From Cornus controversa (Eukaryota > Streptophyta > Magnoliopsida > Cornales > Cornaceae), in NCBI GenBank assembly GCA_026545225.1, contig CM048845.1:90708533-90772532 (forward strand): 64,000 bases of DNA, given 5' to 3'. Below, piece after piece: positions 11,615-21,184 of this stretch (position 1 is its first letter; each line of letters opens with the position of its first letter). The position numbers and the translations under genes were made by a program. The notes under the pieces were generated by a model. The model was not told the origin of the DNA and made no database searches. It saw only the letters and a program-made list of their open reading frames with translations.

Positions 11615-12419
11615 CTTTCAATTTACCAAGCTGGTATAGAAACAAGGTAAAGTTCTCAAACTTTTGGTAATTTATATAGGCAAAGTGACTAAAAATATTC
11701 ATCAAGCTAGTGGAAACATTGGTGGAATTCCAAAAAGAAATATGCAGGAATTCCAGGAGACTAAATTTCAAAAACCCAAATAACTTTTTTTCCCATGAAT
11801 AACCCAATAACTTCTAATGGTGCCTTCTGTGATGCACTACTATTTTGGGCAGATCAAACATTTTTTTGGTACTAGGTTTATGTGTAGGATCAGATGAATT
11901 TGTCCATAATATGCAAAACTTATTTTACAAGTGGACCGTCTGGTTTAGATCAACAAGTACAAAGTCTAATCATTAGCATACAGTAGTCATGACCCAAAAA
12001 ATAAAAAAAACTTTCAGTGGCAATTCAAAAGCAAAGTAAACAACATATGTGAATGTAATACAGTAGTGGAACTTGTGGAGAAGAAGAAATATGCCACACA
12101 AAATAAATCTTCTTGCATCAAGAATCCACCCAATGCTCACCAAGCTGCAACAGTTTAGAATAAAAGCATTCCTTTATTGAAGAGACATAAACTGATAAAT
12201 TGCATTTTCATTTTTCTCAACTTTTAGCGAGGCAAAATGGCGCCATTATATTGGAAATGAAGTACAAAGATTACTGCTCTGAACCCATAAATGACTGGAA
12301 CAAGAGGCTTCAAAAACACTTGGTTTCTGATGATATTCGATTTAAATCACTGTAACAATTATGAAGAAGAAGAAGAAGAAGAAGAAGAAGAAAAAAAGAA
12401 GAAGTAGAAGACTGGAGCT
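11615..12419. other. hAT 5' non-coding region with a GAA microsatellite
   Basis: Sequence upstream of the transposase gene within the hAT element. It holds a weak minus-strand frame (11807-11589) overlapping the transposase start and a GAA-rich microsatellite at about 12361-12410. I see no recognisable gene; it may include the transposase promoter. Confidence 0.4.
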
Positions 12420-14294
12420 GTCACACCCCGATTTTTGGGACATGATTTTAAAAATAATAATAATAATAAATGAATGAAAATAAAATAAAATAAATAAATA
12501 CAATAAATAAACAACCTTTAAGTATTCAAGGAAAACTTCATAAATTAAAGAAAACCATTAGAATAATCCACCTATCATCCTTTAAATTAAGGAAACGTCA
12601 CAAATGAAATATCTTTGTCTTAAAAACATAAAACTGAAATCTTTCAAAACATTATTGAAATTTATCAGCATTTTTCTTAAACTCTTTATATCCAGAAATC
12701 ATCCTAAGTGAGTTCAAAAAAATCTTCATTATTGCTAATTCCGGCTAAACTTGAAAAATATTGGGATGAGCTCAACCGGCCAGTAGGAAAAATAACTCTA
12801 AACCCCTAAACCCATATATACAAGAAGATAGAATGAAAGAAAGAAAATTATGCAATGTATCAGTTGTTTAACTAAAATAACTAAAAGCAATTAACTACAA
12901 CCTTAGTTGGGGTAAGCGAATTTTCGATCATCCTTTCAGTGGACCTCTAACCCCCAACTAAGGTTCCGTACAGTTCTCAATTTTTCAACCGAAGGGATTA
13001 CAACCTTTCCTATTTTCAACCGGTTATACATGATCGAGCACACACATTCAGAATTCATTCGAATCCATACACGAGATACACTCCATGTGCCACCATTCCA
13101 AACAAATACCCTTGTACCACCAAAATCACACGATACAACTTTCTCTTCCAAACACTGTTCTTGCCCTCAAGTTCCACTTAATCGGTAATTAATTATACAA
13201 ACAAATAAAACACTCCAAAACAACACTTGACTTATTTCATATAATTATAAACTTTGCAAATATTAGCACAGAACAGAGTAATTCCAAATATAAACCATAA
13301 TCTGAAGACAATGAGGTTTAATTCCTAAAACAAAAAAAAAACTTTTAATTCATTCTTTCTACAAACTGGGTCCATTTATTACATATAATTACATAATAAT
13401 AATAATAATAATAAGAATAATAATAATAATAATGAATCAACAACTAACAGTTGACTTGACCTTTAAACCCTTCTATTAACATATTGCGCAAAAAGAGTTT
13501 CCTTAGAAAATCCATTTGCCAAATAAATAGATCAAAATTGGTATAATCATTTGGTAAGCAAAATAAAAATATATATAACAGACGACCACTTTATGGGTTA
13601 GTTCACAAGAACTCTCACGACAGTGTCTATATATGAGACCCACTCGTAACCAATGTATAGAAGATAGAAAATAATAATAATAATAAAAACTCATTAGCAA
13701 TTGGATTTGTATAAGTAAGAATGAACATGAACATATACAAATAAAATACTAATATCATATAAAATAAGCATACATATCATATACAATAAAAAAACATAAT
13801 ATTAACATAAATATCTCTTTTAAAACTTTCATCTGAAGGTATATACAAAATAGAGTTAATTCCATACCTTAGTCACCCAAAATTTCTTCTTTTTGCCTTT
13901 GCCAAAAATGACACCTTGTAACAACTTTTCCTCCAATATGCTATCAACTCACTCCATGAATCTACATTGTCTTTTCCTTATATACTACTTCCCTAAACTG
14001 ACATAAGCCACTAAAAAGTCACTTTTACTTCCACATTTAATCATCAAATAATTTCTCCCGTATAATATAAGAGTATCCGTTTTGCTTGTTGAGAAGTCAG
14101 TATGTCATATACCTATTAAAGCCCTTTATTATTTCCACTACCCCACTTTCCATAGTTATTGCTAGGTCATTTATTTCACCCCCACGTTTGGTATATATAT
14201 CTATATTTATAGCTTAAATCTATTTATATATAAAAAAATATATATATATATACATATATATTTTAAAATAAAACAAAAAATACAGATCATCACA
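12420..14294 (+). mobile_element. Probable solo LTR inside the hAT element
   Basis: It starts TGTCACACCCCG, a very common start for plant gypsy (chromovirus) LTRs, and a plausible end ATCATCACA lies at 14294. The 5-bp flanks are GGAGC (12415-12419) and AGAGC (14295-14299), with one mismatch. The block contains AAT microsatellites near 12448-12520 and 13392-13435 and no protein-coding frame. A GAGCTCA word at 12775 resembles a word found in the larger solo LTR at 54568-58644. The right boundary is the weak point; another end nearby is possible. Confidence 0.45.
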
Positions 14295-14559
14295 AGAGCG
14301 AAGACGACGAGGAAAAGAGAGAGAACTGACTGGTGGAAAGCGTTAGTCGGTGGTAGGCAACAGTGCTTCATGGGAGTGTATTATCGATTTGGATTCTAGA
14401 TGACCGAACCTCTGGTATCAAGTGACAGTGCTCTGTGAATCTATGATAGTTTGATAGAGTCTCTAGCGAGCATCGATTGAAAAGATTTGGGATTTAGAAT
14501 TTTTGATTTAGATTTAAGGTTAGCTTTCTGCTTTCCTTTAAATATGATATATATAATAT

Positions 14560-14561
14560 TT

Positions 14562-14603
<42 letters not shown>

Positions 14604-14612
14604 GTTGTCGCA
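14560..14612. repeat. TA microsatellite
   Basis: A TATATA run at about 14562-14600, with further TATATG/TATATA words to about 14675, lies between the probable solo LTR and the GC-rich right end of the hAT element. Confidence 0.8.
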
Positions 14613-14889
14613 ACTTGTATGATATATGTAATATAAATGCTTCATTTATATATTATATATATGTATATATATATACTTAAACGGGGTGGGGCAGGGCGGG
14701 TACCCTTCGAGGTAGGGCCTTACCCCACTCCACCCTGAACCCGCTCGGGTTATTTCTCCTAAACCCCATTCGCTCCACCCCGAACCCGCGCGGGTTATTC
14801 CTTAAACGGTTCCATAAACGAGTTTTAAATGGGGTGGTCTGAGGTAGGTACCTGGCATGGTGGGGCAAATTGTCATTCCTATTCGAGTT

Positions 14890-14970
14890 CCAATTTCCTG
14901 AAGTGTGATTGTTCACTTTTAAGTGTCACTGAATCCTCTTATCTTCAGCAGGTATTCATCTTAAACTGTG
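14890..14970 (+). other. Second copy of the donor-exon segment
   Basis: The stretch shares TTTCCTGAAGTG, GATTGTTC, AGTGTCACT, CTTCAGCAG and GGTATTCATCTTAAA with 2985-3055. It includes the same CAG/GTATTC donor-like site. It lies immediately right of the hAT target duplication and joins 8160-8253 if the hAT element is removed. This points to an old duplication of part of the host gene whose second copy was split by the hAT insertion. No matching second exon is visible downstream. Confidence 0.6.
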
Positions 14971-14974
14971 GCTT

Positions 14975-15797
14975 TGATTTAATGTGAAAAAATTAATCTC
15001 TTTTCTTCAGTATATAGTATTGCTTTTATAAATCATTATGCTTACCCTTGAGTATTTTACATAATGGGAAGTAGATGTTTATGAATATTAACTACGGAGA
15101 GACTGTAACTTTGCCTCCATCTTTCATAGCAAGAACAATTTTTCCAACATCTAAACTATCATATGTGTCCACCTTCTTGAAGCCCTCCCAGTACCACACA
15201 CATCATTGATGGCTTCAAATAGTGGATGACACCTCAGATGTAGTACAACCTATACAACAAGATCTTCCACACATTCCTCTTCCTCTATAAACTATAAAAC
15301 CTCATTCGGATCGACCACACATCCAGACGCAGTGTTGCTTACTTCCAAACCCTTTTTCCCTCCATTAAAAGCTTAATAGCCTTCTAGTGGATGGAAGTAA
15401 AAAAATCGCAAGGACTCTAACAATGGTTACACATCAACAACACACGTAACCTTCCATACTTTTGACACCCATGCTTCATCCTGATCCAGACATCCCATCT
15501 CTCTGTCAAATATTCCCACTAGACATGCTTGAAGCACCTACCTCCTCTTCTAAATGTCACTCTTAGCTACCTGAAGTAGTGTCGACCTCTCTGTCGCTAG
15601 GATGGTGAGTTAGCTGAGCAACCTCCACGAACAATCACCCAACCCTAACTTATCTTTTTATTCAATCCTCATTTTCCTCATGTTGTTTGATTAAGTAGGA
15701 AGAAGTGAGGAAGAGAATGCCAATATCATCTAAGGTAACTAGAGAACAAATTTTTTGTGCTTCCTTCTTGAAAAAATTGAATCATGACTAAAATTAC
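14975..15797. other. Unassigned stretch, possible degraded gene fragment
   Basis: No intact frame and no transposon ends were recognised. On the minus strand around 15105-15200 a short reading (YDSLDVGKIVLAMKDGGK) has protein-like character, followed by many stops, so it may be the relic of a coding exon. Its identity is unknown. The right side merges into the LINE fragment. Confidence 0.25.
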
Positions 15798-16402
15798 AAA
15801 AAATTGAACATTTTCGTTATTTAGGCTCAATTATTCATAATGAGAGAAAAATTGGAGATCACTTTAGTCATAGAATCAAGGCAGGATGGGTTAAGTAAAG
15901 GAGTGCATATAGTATATTGTGTGAGGAGTGCATATAGTATGATCGAAGGTGGAGTTCTATCAAACAACTATTACACTAGTCATACTTTATTGTACTGAAT
16001 GTTGGGCAGTTAGGAAATAACATTTACATAAAGTGAGTGTGGCATAAATGAAAATATTGAGATGGATGTCTGGTGATACTAGAAAGGATATAATTAGATT
16101 TGATCACATTCAGGAGATGGTTGGAGTAGCACCAATTGGAGATAAAATGAGAAAATATCGGTTAAGATAGTTTGGACATATGCAAAGAAGACCTTTAAGT
16201 GCGCTAGTTATGAAAAGTGGTATGGTCCACATTGAGGGTAATACTAAGGGAAGAGAAAGACCAAAACTAATGTGGGTAGAGTTAGTAAGAAAGATATGAT
16301 GTAACTTTTGACCTTTGCTTCTTACTTTCGTTCGTCCCTAAGATACTATGTTTCTCCCACGCCTCTGCACCACACCACACATGTACTTTCATCATCATCA
16401 TA
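15798..16402 (+). pseudogene. RTE-clade LINE 3' fragment
   Basis: A degenerate plus-strand reading covers the C-terminal part of an RTE-type reverse transcriptase polyprotein. Recognisable pieces include FRYLGSIIHN-like sequence near 15810, YCTECWAVRK near 15995, MKILRWMSGDTRKD near 16045, FGHMQRRP near 16170 and a GRERPKL region near 16250. It ends in a TCATCATCATCA-type tail near 16390-16402, typical of RTE 3' ends. The same region occurs inverted at 16930-17400. The fragment is severely 5'-truncated and full of stops. Confidence 0.7.
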
Positions 16403-16863
16403 TATTCATCAATGTATTTCAATGTTCCCATAGTAATTGAGGAGGCTATTCTTCAAGCTCAAAATGGCATTGGTCAGGACGAGGCCATTTAATGGTTGGT
16501 TGACATATGATCGATTGTCGACTGGTGGATCCCATCTAATCCAAATGTCTTAGGTCGATCAGCTTCCTTTCTATTATAGAGGATGGGTTCTAGTTAACTT
16601 CCATATAGAACCATCTCTCTCAAGTTCATTTTTAGTTTTCAGGCTTCTTTCAAATGAACTACTCCTCATTTGCTTCATATGTTAGACACCCTAAAACTCT
16701 TCCCTTATTTTTCTTTTTAGAACCCTAAAGATAAGGTCTCTCATTGATGCTCATTTTCCGTATATCTCTTTATATATTCATAGATATATCTCCCTGGTTA
16801 GCAAAGAACTCTCAACCCTCCCATAAAAAACCACATATTCTCTTATCTTCCCTGATTTCTTGA
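16403..16863. other. Unassigned spacer between two LINE fragments
   Basis: Sequence between the two opposed RTE fragments. It has a TATATATTCATAGATATAT patch near 16772 but no open frame and no recognised repeat ends. Nothing further can be supported. Confidence 0.5.
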
Positions 16864-19153
16864 ACAACAACCCCTACCACCAAGCCTTTTCCTAATTACT
16901 TAGGGTCGGTTACATGAATCCCATATTTCTAATCCACTATATTTAAATCCATAATCTCTGTCAATCCACATGCTATCATATATTTCTTTACTAACTCTAT
17001 CCACGTTAGTTTTGATCTTCCTTTTTTCCTAGTATTACCCTCAATGTGGACAATGCCACTTTTCTTGGCCAACACACTTAAAAATTTTCTTCGCATATGT
17101 TCAACAACCATTTCTTGAATGTGATCATTTCTAGTCTTACTGTACATCCATCTTAACATTCACATTTCTACACACTCACTTTAGGCAGATATTGTTTCCT
17201 AGCTGCCCAACATTGGTACCATAAAGTACGATTGGTCTAATAGCTGTTTGATAGATCTCCCCTTTCAATCGTAATGGGATATGCCTATCACACAATATAC
17301 TAGATACACTCCTCCATTAAACCCATCCTGCCTTGATTATATGATTAATGTCATCTCTAATTTCTCCCTCATTATGAATAATTGAGCCTAAATAAAGAAA
17401 ATGTTCACTTTTTTGTACCTCTTTATTCTTAATTCTCATTACATCGTCATTTGTCTTTCTAGATTTACTAAAGTTACACTCCATATATTCAATTTTATTT
17501 TGATTTATCTTAAACCCTTTTAGTTCTAAAGCTTCTCTCTAAACCTCCAATTTGGCATTAAATCCTCTAGTCTTATCAACTAAAACAATATCATCGACAA
17601 ATAACATACACCACGTAATCTCATCTTGGATGTGTCTTGTTAGCTCATTCATAATCAAGGTAAAAAGGTATGGACTTAATGCTAACCCTTGGTGTAAGCC
17701 TACCATAATTCGGAATTCACTTATTTCCCCTACACGTGTTCTAACTATAGTTACACAACCATCATACATGTTTTATTGTGTCAATGTATTCCTTTGTGAC
17801 TCATTTCTTTTTTAAAACCCTCCATATTAAGTATCTAGGTACCCTATCATAGACTTTCCCCAAATCAAAAAACTATATGCAGATCTCTCTTCTTCACTAT
17901 ATATCTTTCCATTAATCTCAATAAGTAAATAGCCTCCATTGTTGACCTACCTGGCATGAATCCAAATTGATTATCTGACACTTCCATCTCTCATTTTAGG
18001 TGTTGTTCAATCACTCTCTCCCAAAGTTTCATAGTGTGACTCATTAGTATCACGATAATTATTACAACCTTGTACATCCCCTTTATTTTTATATATAGGT
18101 ACTAGAATACTTTGGTGGCACTCATCTGACATCCTCTTAGTTGTTATAATCTTATTAAATAATTTTCTTAACCAAGACCAGCCAACTTCTCCTAGACACT
18201 TCCACACCTCGATAGGAATGCCATTGGATCTTGAAGCTCTCCCCAATTCATCTTCCTTAAAGCATTCCTAACCTCCCACTCTGACTCTACGAAAAAATAT
18301 GTTATCTCTAACATCTTCTTCTAAGCCTAGACTTCTTATACGGTTTTCATTTAGCAATTTCTCAAAATAATTTTTCCATCTTTCTTTAATTTCATCGTCT
18401 TTTATTAAAACCTGTGAATCTTCACTCTTAATACATTTAATATGGCTAAAATCTTTAGTTTTCCACTCCCTTACCTTAGCAAGTTTATATATATTCTCAC
18501 TTCGTCTTTTGTATCTAGTTTAGAATAGAAGTCATCATATGTTCTATGTTTTGCCTCACTTGTTACTTTCTTAACTTCTTTATTTACATTTTTATATTTG
18601 TCAAAGGTTTCACTATTTTTATTCTTTTTCCAAACTTTATAACATTCCCGTTTTGTTTTTACGATGTTTTGGACTTGTTCATTCCACCACGAAGTTCCAT
18701 CAAATAATGGTCCCGTTCGTTTTGATTCTCCTAGGACTTTTTTGTTCCTCTTTTAATATATGTCATCTTATTCTACAATAAGTTTGTTACATCTCCTACA
18801 TTCCATGTTGCTTCTTTTAACATCCTATTTTTAAATAATTATACTTTTTCCCCTCTTAAATTCCACCACCTAAGGTTTATGGTTCTCTTTCTCCTTTCAG
18901 GTTGTCTTTTTATACATAAATCTAAAACAAGAAGCCTATGTTGTGATGTTAGACTCTCTCCGAGAATAACCTTACAATCTTTGCTTGTTAATCTATCTAC
19001 ATTTCTAATTAAAAAGTAATCAATTTCGCTCATATTTGATCCAATTTTAAAGGTTATCAAGTGTTCATCTCTCTTTAAAGAATATGTATTCCTAATTATA
19101 AGATTATATGCTACCGCAAAATTTAAGATAGTCTCCCCGACATCATTTCCCTA
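16864..19153 (-). pseudogene. RTE-clade LINE, 5'-truncated and broken
   Basis: Read on the minus strand, the endonuclease end comes first (19153-18840, with NMSEIDYFLIRN and ILGESLTSQHRLLVLDL). Next comes a linker, then reverse transcriptase pieces: GIPIEVWKCLGEVGWSWL and VPIYKNKGD near 18240-18010, then GLALSPYLFTLIMNEL and MLFVDDIVLVD near 17770-17540, which keeps the FVDD catalytic core. A C-terminal piece with MLRWMYSKTRND follows near 17159-16929. The 3' end reads inverted as GATTCATGTAACCGACCC followed by GGCTTGGTGGTAG and GTTGTTG, the usual RTE tail. Frames are interrupted repeatedly and the front of the endonuclease is missing, so it is dead and 5'-truncated, as is normal for target-primed insertion. 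Confidence 0.85.
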
Positions 19154-19237
19154 ATTTATTGAAATTACCTCTTTTCTTTTAAAAAAATATTTTAATTAAC
19201 TGAGCCCATTTTCAGTTGATCTAGATTGGTTCAAGCT

Positions 19238-19473
19238 AAGTATAGTTTGGGGTAAATATCACTGACACCCCCTGAGGTTTGATGTATTGACACGCGACTA
19301 TAACTTTGTGAATTTTCATCACTAACACCCCATGTGGTTTCTATCGTATATCACATACACCCCTTCCTGCCAAAAGTACACTGTGTCAGAGCACTTTTTG
19401 ACGGTGAAATGACCATACTGTCCTTTGACTTCTGACCTAACCCATTTGAATACTAAATTTACCCATTTAACCC
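19238..19473 (+). repeat. Terminal fragment of a short DNA-transposon-like repeat
   Basis: The segment begins GGGGTAAATATCACTGACACC and continues with CCTGAGGTTT. This resembles the terminal word of abundant plant inverted-repeat elements of Mutator/MITE look. The matching inverted end is not present; the repeat is cut at 19473 by the LTR that starts TGATAAGCG. Non-coding. Confidence 0.35.
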
Positions 19474-20932
19474 TGATAAGCGTTGAATGTTATACATTCT
19501 CACGCTTTTACTTGTGTATCTTGATCCCATAGCTGTACATATTGTATAATTTTTATGTGTTTTTATGTTTTTGATGATTTCAGGTTCAAACTTAGAATGT
19601 GGTGTAATTTGACTCCTTTATTAGTTCAACAAGGCATTCCTAATTCTTATCATCCTTCATGGAGAATCTACATTAAGGAATAGTGAATGGCGGGCCAAGA
19701 ACGAAGTCGAAGAGTTAGAAAGTTGAAGATCTGTAGAAGAAAGAAGATCGATGCATCGAAGTCCCTACTTCGATGCATCGCAGCTTCGATGCATCAAAGT
19801 CTTTACTTCGATGCATCGCCCGAACCTGTTGAAGATATTTTTCTACAGATATTTTCTCCACTTGCCACTTGTCTAATTTTGCTTGGATAAAGCCTTGCAC
19901 GGAATTTCTATGATATTTTGAGTCTCAGATTAGTTATATAGCTAGATAATATGTAATAGAATAAATATACACAATTCTTATAAGAGAGAGCATAGTTTAG
20001 AATTCTAGAGAGAGAAAGTGAAGTTCTAGAGAGGGAAAGTTTCAAAGAGGGCTTTGTAAGGCCTTGAAGACCATTTTGAGCATGGGACCATCTCTGTCTA
20101 TGGAGTGCTTCCAGCCCACCATGATCAACTAATCCTTCTTTAAGGTTTTGACAAACCCTAGCTTTGTAAATATGTTCTAACTTCAATGAATTGAGAATTT
20201 TTATGTATTTGATGTATATGTCTCTTGCCTTGTGCCTTATATAATTATAAGTTTACAAATTCTTCATGTTCATGTGTGGTGATTTATCTTCTTGTCTTAG
20301 AATGCTTAAACTCCTCACATGATCTTTAAACACTAGTAAGTTTCACAAGGACTACAAGTGATGGCTTGAGACTAGTTTTCATTATAACATGGATAGCTAG
20401 ATTTGCATAATCCATGCTTAGAGAAGGTGATTTTGCTTCACTTAGGTAAGTAGGTAGGTAGGGAAATCATGTGACGACAATTTTACTAAAAGTAGGTAAT
20501 TAGGTAAATAAGAAAAATCACGCTTTTCAAAGATAAATTATAGTATATTAAGGTGTGTGTATTGTCTTGATGATGTCGTTGTAGGTGAGACTTGTCAACG
20601 CGTCATTTAGAACACATTTGCATGAATTCCCTTAATTTATTATAAGTGTGACATACTATGAGGTTAGCGGAAAAATAAAACCCTAGTCCTTTATTCTTCT
20701 CTAAACTTTTGTCTTTAAATTACTTTTATGCTTTCAAAGTAGAGTAAGCAACAACCAACACGGTTGTGGTTTAAACAAGAACCAACCTTCAACCTTTAGT
20801 GAGTTATACCTACGTAGTCTCTGTGGGATCAACATCCTCAACTTAGAGCCCTATCCTTCAAGGATTCATTTTATTACGAGTGGTAAATTTATAAATTGCA
20901 AGTAGCGCAATCGCACACAACAATTTTTGGCG
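19474..20932 (+). repeat. 5' LTR of an Athila/Tat-lineage element
   Basis: It starts TGATAAGCGTTGAATG, ends CACACAACA, and is followed a few bases later by the Asp-tRNA-type primer site. About 1.46 kb long. It carries four CGATGCATC palindromes at 19747-19820. A member of the same LTR family occurs inverted and split at 39518-39711 and 51528-51962, which confirms the left boundary. It is only distantly similar to the LTR at the other end of the plus-strand element (36698-39517). Confidence 0.8.
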
Positions 20933-20937
20933 CCGTT

Positions 20938-20955
20938 GCCGGGGACTACGGTTAA
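20938..20955 (+). promoter_or_regulatory. Primer binding site, tRNA-Asp type
   Basis: TGGCGCCGTTGCCGGGGA lies six bases after the LTR end. This is the usual minus-strand primer site in Athila and Tat gypsy elements and fixes the element's plus orientation. The leader that follows (20956-21184) is non-coding. Confidence 0.9.
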
Positions 20956-21184
20956 ATCGCTAAATTAGAGGATTGAGTCTAGCTTAAATTTTAATTTTAT
21001 TCGTTCTTTATATTCTTGATTTATAAGTATCTTTATCTTTATTTCTTAAGTGTTTCATTGTAGGTACTTCTCTAATCAAGACATCAAGACTTAAGCTTGG
21101 ATCCTTGTGAGTAGAGTACTCAACTTTTTTGCACTTAGAAATTTAAATTTTGTTTTTGCACATAGTTTAAATTATGAGTGTAGA

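Larger units (their letters stand above)
8254..14881 (-). mobile_element. Ac-like hAT DNA transposon, inactive
   Basis: The left end reads TAGGGATGGCAA and the right end, inverted, TAGGAATGACAA. These are imperfect 12-bp terminal inverted repeats of hAT type. An 8-bp target duplication TTCGAGTT flanks them exactly (8246-8253 and 14882-14889), as expected for hAT. The subterminal regions are GC-rich, with repeated CCACCCCGAACCCGC and CGGGTTATT words near 14729-14803. The transposase gene lies inside on the minus strand and is broken. The element is unusually long (6.6 kb), partly because a probable 1.9-kb solo LTR sits at 12420-14294. Removing it would rejoin sequence similar to the host-gene exon at 2985-3055. 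Confidence 0.9.
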
